DNA of 64,000 nt, from contig JAKSCK010000060.1 in the NCBI GenBank assembly GCA_022360655.1, positions 83,596 through 147,595 on the forward strand. The letters run 5' to 3'. The DNA is from Spirochaetales bacterium (lineage in GTDB: Bacteria > Spirochaetota > Spirochaetia > DSM-2461). Position numbers and translations under genes: made by a program. Under the pieces are notes generated by a model, which was given only the letters and a program-made list of their open reading frames with translations, made no database searches and was not told the origin of the DNA. Positions 19,874-28,271 of this stretch are shown here, in pieces. How positions within the stretch are numbered: the first letter of the stretch is position 1; each line of letters starts with the position of its first letter.

Positions 19874-20059
19874 CTAGAAGTCCTTATCCTGCACGGTCTT
19901 GCGTTTTGCAGCCTTTGCATTCTCAATGGCTGTGTCACAAAGCTCTCGAATTTTATCGGAGAGAACGTCGATAACAGCAGCTGAACACTTCATGTCCGCT
20001 GTTGTCTTGATGTAAGCCTTCACTTTGGAAGCGACCACCAGGGTTTCTTTTTCTGCCAT
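19874..20059 (-). CDS. Bacterial histone-fold protein
   Basis: 61 residues, starting MAEKETLVVASKVKAYI and ending AAKRKTVQDKDF. The length equals one minimal histone fold: a short helix, a long central helix (about 22-48) and a short last helix. The ending RKTVxxxDF matches the loop-2/alpha-3 signature of archaeal histones (RKTV followed by D), where Arg, Thr and Asp contact DNA or clamp the loop. Single-fold histones of this size are known from Bdellovibrio and Leptospira, where they bind DNA. An excellent ribosome site (AAAGGAG, 6-base spacing) and a possible TATAAT box on this strand suggest strong expression. It is divergent from the DUF4105 gene. Naming rests on motif recognition only. 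Confidence 0.8.
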   Translation of the reverse strand: MAEKETLVVASKVKAYIKTTADMKCSAAVIDVLSDKIRELCDTAIENAKAAKRKTVQDKDF

Positions 20060-20136
20060 TGCGGGCTCCTTTCGTTGACAGTTGTTCCTCTTATTATAAC
20101 GATTTCTGTGGTTCCCGTCCCCCCCTAGAGCGATTT
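20060..20136. promoter_or_regulatory. Divergent promoter region of histone and DUF4105 genes
   Basis: Between the histone ATG and the DUF4105 start there are 77 bases. On the minus strand TATAAT lies at 20099-20094, about 35 bases before the histone ATG, without a clear -35. On the plus strand TTGACA lies at 20076-20081, followed by a TTATTATAAC tract that could hold a -10 at slightly short spacing. The two promoters would overlap. Confidence 0.4.
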
Positions 20137-21435
20137 ATGATAGCTCTAATGACCGAAAAACAACGATTTACAGCCAATTTGCCGCGATTGAGAAGGATTT
20201 CCTCCCCTCTGATAATCCTGATTGTTCTTTTGACCGTCGCCTTACCTTGCGCCCTTGAAGCCGCTCCATTGAAGGCAAAACTCATTGTGATTGGTCCAGG
20301 TGACCCCATCTACACCCGTTGGGGACACATTGGTATTGCCATTGATGCAGACGATGATTATCGGGATCGGTTCTATGATTTTGGGAATTTTTCCCCATAT
20401 GCAGAAAATTTTTATACCAATTTTGCCATGGGCCGCATGCTCTATCTTGGCTTATCCAGTCCCACAGATCTGTATTTGGAATATGCCATGCAATCTCCTC
20501 GAAGCATCACAGTCTATCCACTGGGCTTAGGAGAAGAAGAAGTCATTGCCCTTGAAAAACGACTTCGATGGTGGGTTCAACCAGAAAATCGGGAATACCT
20601 CTATGACTACTATTACAACAACTGCTCCACCATCATCCGTGATGTATTGAATGAAGTGAGCAATGGAGCACTTGAGCAATCAGCCCTCCATTATGGCGGC
20701 ATCAGCTTTCGTGATCACACACGTATTGGCACCCATGATGATCTTCCATCCCAATTGTTTTTAGATTTTCTCATAGGACCAGGGGCAGATAAAATCATTA
20801 CAGGATGGGAAACCATGTTCCTTCCTGAGGCCGTGGCCCAGATTGGGGCAAAAACACCCTTCACAAGCCAAGATGGAATCACTCGAAACCTGGTTGAAGA
20901 TGGCCAAATATTAGCCCCGAATTTACGGGCACCTCAGCCCAAAACCTCTCCACGGCTCTGGCCTCGTTCACTCATGATTGGTATTTTGTTGGCCATTCTT
21001 TGGTCCCTGTCCCGACAAGCTGCCCTCACCGCATCACCATTGGCCAAATGGGGCGCTTTCTATCGCGGACTTGTGGTAATCCTCATTGGAAGTTTTGGTG
21101 GGGCCTTAGGCTTTCTTATGGTGTTTACAAACCATGATATTACGGCCGGAAATCTGAATATTGGCCCGGCTTTCCCCACAATATTGCTGGCTCTCCCGTT
21201 CTTGTGGAAAAGACATCACCGTTGCCATCCCCGGCGTTTGGTACGACGAGAGTTTCGCCTGGCTCTCGTGATGAGCATCAATTTCATAGGACTCGTGCTG
21301 GCTATGGTATTCCGCATCACCGGAATGTCCTCCCATGAAGCCCAGGCCATCTGGGGACTCCTTGGCCCCCTACTTCTGGTAGGAATACTCCCACTGGTAA
21401 AATGTCAACATTGGCGGTGGCGCTGGAAACGTTAG
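20137..21435 (+). CDS. DUF4105 / Lnb-like membrane protein
   Basis: About 432 residues (start ATG 20137 or 20149; ribosome site weak). A signal or anchor segment at about 20-42 is followed by a periplasmic domain of about 220 residues that fits DUF4105 (Lnb N-terminal periplasmic domain): RWGHIGIAI near the start and YYYNNCSTIIRDVL with a conserved Cys. The C-terminal about 150 residues contain about five membrane helices and end in a Trp/Arg-rich tail. The same order, periplasmic domain then helices, is found in Lnb proteins reported as lipoprotein N-acyltransferases in Bacteroides. Whether this one acylates lipoproteins is inference. Confidence 0.75.
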   Translation: MIALMTEKQRFTANLPRLRRISSPLIILIVLLTVALPCALEAAPLKAKLIVIGPGDPIYTRWGHIGIAIDADDDYRDRFYDFGNFSPYAENFYTNFAMGRMLYLGLSSPTDLYLEYAMQSPRSITVYPLGLGEEEVIALEKRLRWWVQPENREYLYDYYYNNCSTIIRDVLNEVSNGALEQSALHYGGISFRDHTRIGTHDDLPSQLFLDFLIGPGADKIITGWETMFLPEAVAQIGAKTPFTSQDGITRNLVEDGQILAPNLRAPQPKTSPRLWPRSLMIGILLAILWSLSRQAALTASPLAKWGAFYRGLVVILIGSFGGALGFLMVFTNHDITAGNLNIGPAFPTILLALPFLWKRHHRCHPRRLVRREFRLALVMSINFIGLVLAMVFRITGMSSHEAQAIWGLLGPLLLVGILPLVKCQHWRWRWKR

Positions 21436-21449
21436 ATGTTTTAGAACGA

Positions 21450-21470
21450 CCCCGTCCCAGGGGGACGGGG
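21450..21470 (+). terminator. CGACCCC-type hairpin between convergent genes
   Basis: CCCCGTCC pairs with GGACGGGG, preceded by AGAACGA and followed by TGGATTCTTTT. It is 14 bases after the DUF4105 gene and just beyond the end of the convergent M16C peptidase gene. Confidence 0.6.
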
Positions 21471-21479
21471 TGGATTCTT

Positions 21480-24416
21480 TTAGGATGGAAGAGAGATTCG
21501 AGATTCGTTGAGTTCCGGAAGCTGAGCCTCATCAAGTGCATCACTTCCCGCGATTACAGAAATACTTCGCTGTTCCCATTCGGAGAGAAGTTGGGCCGCC
21601 ACTCGGCGAATTCCCGCCGCATCCGCTGCCAACTGTGCATCTCTTCGAGCTTGTCGCATGGCATCATCAATGCCATAGAGAACTCGTTTAAATGCAACAA
21701 ACCCCTGTTCTTCTGGTCCAAGAGGTCGCAATTCTTTTCCAATCGCTCCAATCACAGCCTGATTCACAGTGGCATCATCAAGAGCGGTAGAAGCCCATTC
21801 AAGAGCATTCTTAAAAACCGATAAACTTGGAGCAATCACTGGATCACGGTACGTGGAAAAGGTAAAGACACCTTCAAGACCGGAACATGAGGCCGAGGCT
21901 CCATAGGCGCCTCCCTTCATACGTATGTTCTCCCATAAGTATCCTGTTCGCAGAATATGGGCCAACAAACCAGCAAGCGCATGCTCAGAACTTCCTAAGA
22001 TGGGAGCTGGCAGACTCAATGCGGAAAAAGAAACCGCAGATGCCGTGGCCAACCCTTCCCCTTGGGTTGAATGCATGAAGAGCTGTGGTTCTGGGACCAC
22101 AGGAAGAGGCGTTTCAGGAAGAACAGAGATCGCACGGAGAGCAGCCTCTCGTGAAGTGTCTACAACTGCAGGATCTGCTGTCACCAGTACCTTCACCCCT
22201 TTCCGGGAAAAGAGTTGTTTTTGGATGGCAATGAGAGCCTCTGAAGCCTTTGTAAAGGCATTTTGGTCTTCAGCGGCCTCCTGAAGAAATTGGAGTTGGC
22301 TGATACCATACCAATGATCTTCCCATCGTGCCGCCTCAGAGAGTCGAGTCGATGCCCGGAGAGCAGCAAAAGCATGACCTGAGGGAACCACAGCAGACCG
22401 ATAATCATTCCGCATCTCCAACAAAAGATCACCAACACGGTCCACATCAGAGAAATCTGCTGCTGTAAGAAGGCGCATAGCAATTTCTAAGGCCTCTGTC
22501 CATTGATGTTGCAAGGCCTTCAAATGCACAAAGAAGGAACGGCGTAACCCGCTTCCTGCCTGGGGATGAAGGGGAGAAGCCTCAAGAGAGCACCCCAATC
22601 CTCCTGTTTTCATTGCCAATTCTCTGGCCACCACATCATGAGTCAATCCTGGCAATCCCACATCTGTGAGTGCACGGCCAAAGAGTGGTAACCAGGACTG
22701 GAGATGGGCATCCAGCACGGAGGCATCAAAAGCCAGTTCCATGTAGGTCACCCCATTGGTAAAAACCTCATGGGTGTACCAAGGGATGTCCTCTTCCATT
22801 CCATGGTTCAATGAAATCTTACGAACCTCTGTTGGGAGCTCCTGTCGGGAGAGAAAAGGGATGCGAGCCAAATCTTCTGGAGAATCAGGAGTTTCTTGAA
22901 ATTCATCCAGCTGATCAAGTTTGGAAGACAACTCTTGAAGAGCTCCATTTCCCTCTTGCTTCAGTTCTGCATGCAACAAATCCAGTTCTTTTCGCTCCGC
23001 TTGTTCTCGTTGAATTTGCAAATTGGAATCAGGATATACCGTGACGGTGCTCCGGTGAGGATTTTCTAGGAATAACTCCTGAATTTGCGATTCAAAATAC
23101 CCTTCTTGGGCCTGAGCCCGAAGCTTTGCCATGGGTTCTTGAAAGGCCAAGCTCTCCACAGGGGGCCGATCATGGAGCCATCCCCGAAGTGCCCGTTTCA
23201 TGAGACGCATTCCAAAGGGAGATCCCCCACGAATTTCACGAGCCCGGAACTCAACGGTCCGAAAAGCTCCTTCCACCAAGTCTGTAGGAAGTCCTTCATC
23301 AACAACGTTGTGGAGCGTCTTCTCAACCAAGGCCTCAAAATCCTCACGTCGTTCAGGTTGAGTTCCTCGTAGAGCGGCAGAAAACACCATTTGGCGAAGA
23401 TCAAGTTCTAATCCACTGACAGGCGAAAGATCTTCACCTAAACCGCTATCCACAATGGCTTTTTGAAGAGGAGCTCCTCCATGACCAAGAAGTATGAAGG
23501 AAAGGACCTCCGCTCCTATGGTGGAAACAGGATTGGTGGTTTCCTTCAACATCCAATTGATGCTGATGGTGCTCTTGTCTCCATCTTCATCGCCAGGAGC
23601 GGCGGGCCAAGGCACCTCAAGAGAACGAGGAGCCTGCCACCTGGGCTGAAGAGGAATAGAGGATTGGATTTCTCGTCGTTCAAATCGGGAGAGGAACTCT
23701 CCATCAAGAACGGCAAGAACTTCATCAAGATCATGATCACCATAAAGAAAGATTCGGGCATTCGAAGGATGATACCAACGAGCATGAAAATCTCGAAAGG
23801 CCTCATAAGTCAAGGATGGGATATGCTCAGGATCGCCACCAGAATCCCAACTGTAAGGCGTATCCGGGAAGAGAGAGCGAAGCGTCCAATCTCCTGCCAC
23901 GGATTCAGCTGACGAATAGCTCCCCTTCATCTCATTCAGAACAATACCAGCTCGAACGAGTCGTCCCTCATCATCAAAATCAAGACGATGCCCTTCTTGG
24001 AGAAAGGCCTCTTCTTTGAGCTGTGGAAAGAAAACGGCATCGCCATACACCCGCAACAGATTGAGAAAATCAGCCTTAACGGTGCTGGATGCTGGATACA
24101 CCGTTTTATCCGGATAGGTCATGGCATTCAAAAAGGTGTGCGCACTTCCTTTGAGCATCACCAGAAAGGGGTCTTTCAAAGGATAACGTTCTGATCCACA
24201 GAGAACGGCATGCTCAAGGATATGAGGAACACCGGTATGATCAGAGGGAGGCGTACGGAAGGCAAAACCAAAGAGATTTTCAGTATCTTCTGCAGCCACC
24301 TGATACACCTCTGCACCAGTGGCATTGTGAACCAGACGGATGCCCCGTCCTCGATATTCATCTAGAGGATCCACCGAAAGGGTGCGAAATCCCCGGTGGT
24401 CATAGCAGTCGCTCAT
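21480..24416 (-). CDS. M16C-family zinc peptidase (PreP-like)
   Basis: 978 residues, the usual size of presequence-protease-type M16C enzymes, which form a closed chamber of two halves and degrade short unfolded peptides. The inverted zinc motif HxxEH is HILEH at residues 65-69, in the context TGVPHILEHAVLCGS. The LNEMKG stretch further on is also conserved. There is no signal peptide, so it is probably cytoplasmic. A rhodanese gene ends 12 bases upstream, so the two are likely co-transcribed. Confidence 0.93.
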   Translation of the reverse strand: MSDCYDHRGFRTLSVDPLDEYRGRGIRLVHNATGAEVYQVAAEDTENLFGFAFRTPPSDHTGVPHILEHAVLCGSERYPLKDPFLVMLKGSAHTFLNAMTYPDKTVYPASSTVKADFLNLLRVYGDAVFFPQLKEEAFLQEGHRLDFDDEGRLVRAGIVLNEMKGSYSSAESVAGDWTLRSLFPDTPYSWDSGGDPEHIPSLTYEAFRDFHARWYHPSNARIFLYGDHDLDEVLAVLDGEFLSRFERREIQSSIPLQPRWQAPRSLEVPWPAAPGDEDGDKSTISINWMLKETTNPVSTIGAEVLSFILLGHGGAPLQKAIVDSGLGEDLSPVSGLELDLRQMVFSAALRGTQPERREDFEALVEKTLHNVVDEGLPTDLVEGAFRTVEFRAREIRGGSPFGMRLMKRALRGWLHDRPPVESLAFQEPMAKLRAQAQEGYFESQIQELFLENPHRSTVTVYPDSNLQIQREQAERKELDLLHAELKQEGNGALQELSSKLDQLDEFQETPDSPEDLARIPFLSRQELPTEVRKISLNHGMEEDIPWYTHEVFTNGVTYMELAFDASVLDAHLQSWLPLFGRALTDVGLPGLTHDVVARELAMKTGGLGCSLEASPLHPQAGSGLRRSFFVHLKALQHQWTEALEIAMRLLTAADFSDVDRVGDLLLEMRNDYRSAVVPSGHAFAALRASTRLSEAARWEDHWYGISQLQFLQEAAEDQNAFTKASEALIAIQKQLFSRKGVKVLVTADPAVVDTSREAALRAISVLPETPLPVVPEPQLFMHSTQGEGLATASAVSFSALSLPAPILGSSEHALAGLLAHILRTGYLWENIRMKGGAYGASASCSGLEGVFTFSTYRDPVIAPSLSVFKNALEWASTALDDATVNQAVIGAIGKELRPLGPEEQGFVAFKRVLYGIDDAMRQARRDAQLAADAAGIRRVAAQLLSEWEQRSISVIAGSDALDEAQLPELNESRISLPS

Positions 24417-24428
24417 TCGTCGCCCTCC

Positions 24429-24857
24429 TTAGGGAGCAATCGACGGAACTTCGGCAGACTGACTTTCTTCCACAGGTCCCCGCCAATGGCGGAAGGCTCC
24501 AACAGATTCCACATTGAAATAACCTGTTCGACCAAGGATGCGGGATGCTCGTTTTGCCATGGAGGCAGTACGTCCGCAGGTGTAAATTCGTTCGAACATA
24601 TTCTCTGTGGGGAGATAACTGAGGATGTGGTCAGGAGAAACATTGATGGCTTGAGGAATGTGGCCTGCAGCAAATTCCCCTGGCGGTCGAAGATCCAGCA
24701 CCGTGTACTCATACTGGTCCTGTCCTACCAACCAAAGCAAATCCCGCCGTGCATGACGGCGCCGAGAATGCTGAGGAACAATCCAAGCAATCAATAGTCC
24801 GGAAAGGAGCACCGAAGTTGTCGCAATCATCAGTACCGTGGGCATAACGTATCCCAT
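24429..24857 (-). CDS. Membrane-anchored rhodanese-domain protein
   Basis: 142 residues from the ATG at 24857 (GAGAAG ribosome site). An earlier in-frame start would lie inside the rpsU terminator, so it is unlikely. One N-terminal membrane helix (about 5-27) is followed by a rhodanese fold: VLDLRPPGEFAAGHIPQAINV, then the active-site loop YTCGRTASMAKRAS with the catalytic Cys. It would carry sulfane sulfur on that Cys at the membrane surface; the partner is unknown. Confidence 0.85.
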   Translation of the reverse strand: MGYVMPTVLMIATTSVLLSGLLIAWIVPQHSRRRHARRDLLWLVGQDQYEYTVLDLRPPGEFAAGHIPQAINVSPDHILSYLPTENMFERIYTCGRTASMAKRASRILGRTGYFNVESVGAFRHWRGPVEESQSAEVPSIAP

Positions 24858-24884
24858 GATAACTTCTCGTTGAATATAAGAAAA

Positions 24885-24902
24885 CCCGACCAATTGGTCG
24901 GG
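24885..24902 (-). terminator. rpsU terminator
   Basis: A perfect 18-base palindrome, CCCGACCAATTGGTCGGG, followed on the minus strand by TTTTCTTAT. It lies 36 bases past the rpsU stop codon and is a standard intrinsic terminator for that gene. Confidence 0.8.
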
Positions 24903-24938
24903 TCTTCATTCCGGTGAGAAAGATTCTCTAAATGAATC

Positions 24939-25148
24939 CTAGTACCGGTTCTGGGCCTGAGCCTTACGCAGTTTCTTCAACTGTTTGCGCTCAAGAGCTT
25001 TCTTTTTGCGGTTCTTGATGGTGGAAGGCTTTTCGAAGTACTCCCGCCTCTTGTACTCGCGGATAATCCCTTCTTTTTCCACCATGCGCTTAAAACGCTT
25101 GATGGCCTTTTCGAGGGGCTCATCATCGTTCACTCGGATATAGGCGAT
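24939..25148 (-). CDS. rpsU: 30S ribosomal protein S21, apparent non-ATG start
   Basis: The product is a very well conserved S21: [17 protein letters not shown] then [20 protein letters not shown]. The conserved [10 protein letters not shown] beginning is in frame but has no ATG, GTG or TTG before it: the upstream codons are TGA-CTT-ATC-GCC-TAT-ATC-CGA-GTG. I take ATC at 25148 as the start, since it gives (M)[10 protein letters not shown], 69 residues, and lies 9 bases after a near-perfect Shine-Dalgarno (GGAGGTGAT). The first standard start, GTG at 25133, would drop the conserved AYIR and is 24 bases from the SD. An out-of-frame ATG at the SD reads only 10 codons. A small sequence error is the main alternative. 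Confidence 0.85.
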   Translation of the reverse strand: MAYIRVNDDEPLEKAIKRFKRMVEKEGIIREYKRREYFEKPSTIKNRKKKALERKQLKKLRKAQAQNRY

Positions 25149-25209
25149 AAGTCATCACCTCCCTTTGCAGTAGGACTTTGCATGAGGGAAATCCCCCACG
25201 GCAAAAATG

Positions 25210-26145
25210 CTATTCCATGTTACTCAGGAATGGGGTTGTGTCAAGAAGTGGCGCCCTGAGAAAACTCTTAGGATCAACAGGAATACTTCCAACCCGCATT
25301 TCCCAATGAACATGATACCCTGTTGCAAATCCCGTTTGTCCTAAGGTTCCCACACGTTCTCCTGCCATCACCATCTGGCCCACATTCACATCCATGGATT
25401 CAAGATGGTAGTAGAGGGTATACACCCCTGGAAGGTGTTCCACCACAACCGTTTTTCCTGTGATAAAACGATCCTGGGCTAAAACCACTCGTCCTCTACC
25501 GCTGGCGCGAACCTCAGTTCCTGCTTCCTGCCAATAATCCTGACCATAATGCACGGAAGAGGATTCACTTCCATCAAGATGCACATAGCGTCGGCGGTCG
25601 CCAAAACCGGAGGTTTCAACTCCTTGAGCCAAGGGAGCCGTTAAGGGTCCAATATGATAAATAGCATCAGGATTGAAGGAGGTCAAAACCGCCCAGAGTT
25701 CCCGAGACTCTTGCTTCTTGCGTTCAGAATTATCATTGTAGAGCGCATTCATTCGTCCATTAAGACGAATGACGGTTTCTGGATACTCATGTTCAACAAC
25801 CGTGAGCACCTTTTCTAAATGCCATTCTGTTCGCCCCTTCCACCCCTTGAGTTCCAGAGTGTAGCGTCCCGGCAATGCTGTGGAGGGAATCCCCAACAGT
25901 GCGACGGAATGGGGAGTATGATCCAAAGGAGAATTCCAAAGAAAAGCCTCGTGACGGCTCACTGTGCGTGCTTGAGGGTCTTTTAAAGAGACAGAAACTG
26001 CATCCAGAGGCCCTTGTTCCACCCAAAGAGCAAGGACAGAACCAGGTTCTGCAAAATCCGCAGAGTAGATTCGCGGTTCAGCCCAAAGCAAAGTCGAGCT
26101 GAGGAGAACAAGAAAAAGAAAGATGAATCCCCGATTCAATCGCAC
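25210..26145 (-). CDS. Secreted M23 (LytM-type) peptidase
   Basis: 311 residues from a GTG at 26145, chosen because a GGAGG ribosome site lies 7 bases before it and the product then begins with a good signal peptide (MRLNRGFIFLFLVLLSSTLL, then WAEP). The C-terminal domain is a LytM/M23 zinc peptidase: HYGQD (HxxxD) and YHVHWEM (HxH), all ligands present, so it should cleave peptidoglycan cross-bridges in the periplasm. The N-terminal about 150 residues look like beta-rich Ig-like domains. The start overlaps the end of recJ by 10 bases. Confidence 0.9.
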   Translation of the reverse strand: MRLNRGFIFLFLVLLSSTLLWAEPRIYSADFAEPGSVLALWVEQGPLDAVSVSLKDPQARTVSRHEAFLWNSPLDHTPHSVALLGIPSTALPGRYTLELKGWKGRTEWHLEKVLTVVEHEYPETVIRLNGRMNALYNDNSERKKQESRELWAVLTSFNPDAIYHIGPLTAPLAQGVETSGFGDRRRYVHLDGSESSSVHYGQDYWQEAGTEVRASGRGRVVLAQDRFITGKTVVVEHLPGVYTLYYHLESMDVNVGQMVMAGERVGTLGQTGFATGYHVHWEMRVGSIPVDPKSFLRAPLLDTTPFLSNME

Positions 26146-28271
26146 AAAGTAGCCTCCAGGACGGTGAGTCTTCGGGCCTCGGCACCCCTCCACCGATCCC
26201 GGTCAACGCGATAGACTAAATCCACCTTTGCATCAAGACGGATATCCACTCCAAAACGTTCTGCTCCATCCCACCAGAGAGCTGGCCAACGATGGGGGCC
26301 AAAAGTCACCTGAAGTTTCAGATGATTATTTTTGGGTTTCCCCACCAAATCCACTTGATGAACATGAACCCCTCGGGTGAGGAATGTGAGGGGTTTAAAT
26401 CCTTCCCCATAGGGCTCCAAACGCTCAAGAAGATCTTCTAATCCCTGTGATCCAAGCTTGGAAAGTTGCTCATGAGAGAGCTCAGCATCAACAGCGATAG
26501 CCGATTTCTTCTCCACTTCAAAAGTGGCACTCTTTAACCATTTTCGGGTGCGTTGACGGAGTACGTCCAGTTTTCTGGTAGAAATTCGAAATCCTCCAGC
26601 CTGAGGGTGTCCTCCATAGTCATCAAAAAGGTCAGACATGGATTCCATCCAGGTCAGAGCATTTAAAGTGGCCCCACTTCGAATGGATCCAGAGGTCACA
26701 TCCCCATTAATTCCTAAAACAACGGCGGGAACATCAAGCGTTTTTTGGAATCGTGTGGCCAAAATTCCTGTGATTCCACGCGGAACCCGTTCATCAGCCA
26801 CTAAGACCATCCGTTCATTCAAATCTTCAAGACTTTGATAAACCGCTGGTCTCAACTGCTCCCAGAGATCTTCCCCCAAACTTCGACGTTTTTTATTGAG
26901 AGCAACCAATTCATCGGCCAGCAAAGAAATTCGAGCCGGATCATCATCCAGAAAAAGCTGAACCCCAACATTGGCTTTTCCCATTCGTCCAGAGGCATTG
27001 ATGAGGGGACAGATTTGCCATCCCAATTCAGTGGTGCCAAGACGCCCTTCATGAAGACGCTGACGAATGAGAAGTTCCCGAAGAGCAGGTCGGCGCTCTC
27101 GAATACCATCCGTCATGTTCAATCGAGAAAGGCCAAGACGCACAAGTATACGATTCTCATTCTCAAGTGGCATAAGATCTGCCATGGTGCCAAGAGCCAC
27201 CAAATCCAGCCCTCGCCGCCAATGTTCAAAGGACGATTTAAGATCACGATAACGGAGGGTTATCATCAGATTTCGAAACGTTGTGAGCTCACCTTCTTCC
27301 TCTGGAAAATACCGAGCCATTCGGCTGGCAGCTCCCAACTCCTGCAATGATTTTCGTTTTAAGGCTGGAAATGCGGCAGTAATCTGAGGAGCTGCATCAA
27401 TGGCATGCACTTCCGCTCCCCCAAAAAAGGCAGAGATGAGTCTTTGCTGCTCTTGTTCCTCAAAGATCAGAAGGGGGTGTCCTTCAATAAAACGCAAACA
27501 GCGCTCAAATCCCTCCATTCCTTCTTCTGTTGATGCCCGAACCCGTGCCACCTCATGAAGATTTCGCATTCGGAGAGCCTCAAAAATGAGATGCTCCCCT
27601 TCTTGACGGCCATAAATCAGGCAGTATTCCTCCCCCCAATCCTCTGTTTGAGCAAAACAGAGTGCCCATTGGAATTTGGAGGCAACAGCAGCAGCACACA
27701 GCCCTGAAAAGGGATAGGCTTCATCTGCTTTGGGATTAACAACCGCATAGGCGGGAGGAAGCCCATCCTCTCGGGGAACATGATGGTCAAAAACCAAGAC
27801 ATCCATTCCAAGAGAATTGGCATACTCAATTTCTTTAAAATCACTGATGCCACAATCGACAGTAATCACCAAAGTGACATCATCTTTTGCCTTCTCGGAA
27901 AGAACCTCTTGGTTAAGCCCATAGTCTTCGTCACCCAAAGGAACTCGCCAATCTGGATTGAGCCCAACACTCTTTAACGCTTCCACCATAAGAACCGTGC
28001 CGGTAATTCCATCTGTATCTTTATCACCACAGATGAGCACGTTCTCTTTTTCTTCAGCGGCCACAAGTACGCGTTCTACAGCCTTTTCCATGTCTTTAAA
28101 CAGAAATGGGTTATGAAGAAAGCGTTCATCACTTTCAAGAAAAAATGCCATCACCGAAGAGTTGGTCATTTGTCGCCGAGTGAGAATGGATGCTGTCAGT
28201 AAATCCAAATCATGGGATGCGGCAAGAGCTCGAACATCCGCTCCATCTATGGGTGACTTAACCCACTTCAT
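26136..28271 (-). CDS. recJ: Single-stranded-DNA exonuclease RecJ, enlarged
   Basis: 711 residues. DHH-family motifs: CGDKDTDGITGT (motif I), VITVDCGISD, FDHHVPRE (DHH), and GLCAAAVASK; later DLVALGTMADLMPL and the DHHA1 region with SGRMGKAN and YGGHPQAGGFRI. RecJ degrades 5'-ended single strands in recombination and mismatch repair. It is longer than most RecJ proteins (about 570 residues). The extra part is a segment of roughly 130-150 residues between the CAAAVASK motif and DLVALGTMADLMPL. The stop of deoA overlaps this start by 4 bases (ATGA). Confidence 0.9.
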   Translation of the reverse strand: MKWVKSPIDGADVRALAASHDLDLLTASILTRRQMTNSSVMAFFLESDERFLHNPFLFKDMEKAVERVLVAAEEKENVLICGDKDTDGITGTVLMVEALKSVGLNPDWRVPLGDEDYGLNQEVLSEKAKDDVTLVITVDCGISDFKEIEYANSLGMDVLVFDHHVPREDGLPPAYAVVNPKADEAYPFSGLCAAAVASKFQWALCFAQTEDWGEEYCLIYGRQEGEHLIFEALRMRNLHEVARVRASTEEGMEGFERCLRFIEGHPLLIFEEQEQQRLISAFFGGAEVHAIDAAPQITAAFPALKRKSLQELGAASRMARYFPEEEGELTTFRNLMITLRYRDLKSSFEHWRRGLDLVALGTMADLMPLENENRILVRLGLSRLNMTDGIRERRPALRELLIRQRLHEGRLGTTELGWQICPLINASGRMGKANVGVQLFLDDDPARISLLADELVALNKKRRSLGEDLWEQLRPAVYQSLEDLNERMVLVADERVPRGITGILATRFQKTLDVPAVVLGINGDVTSGSIRSGATLNALTWMESMSDLFDDYGGHPQAGGFRISTRKLDVLRQRTRKWLKSATFEVEKKSAIAVDAELSHEQLSKLGSQGLEDLLERLEPYGEGFKPLTFLTRGVHVHQVDLVGKPKNNHLKLQVTFGPHRWPALWWDGAERFGVDIRLDAKVDLVYRVDRDRWRGAEARRLTVLEATLCD

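Noticed and set aside
24858..24893. Upstream extension of the rhodanese gene to 24893
   Set aside because: Those codons lie inside the rpsU terminator palindrome and lack a ribosome site; the ATG at 24857 is better.
25120..25153. Ten-codon frame starting at the ATG that overlaps the rpsU SD, as a leader peptide
   Set aside because: The ATG lies only 2 bases after GGAGG, too close for efficient initiation; more likely a by-product of the SD sequence.
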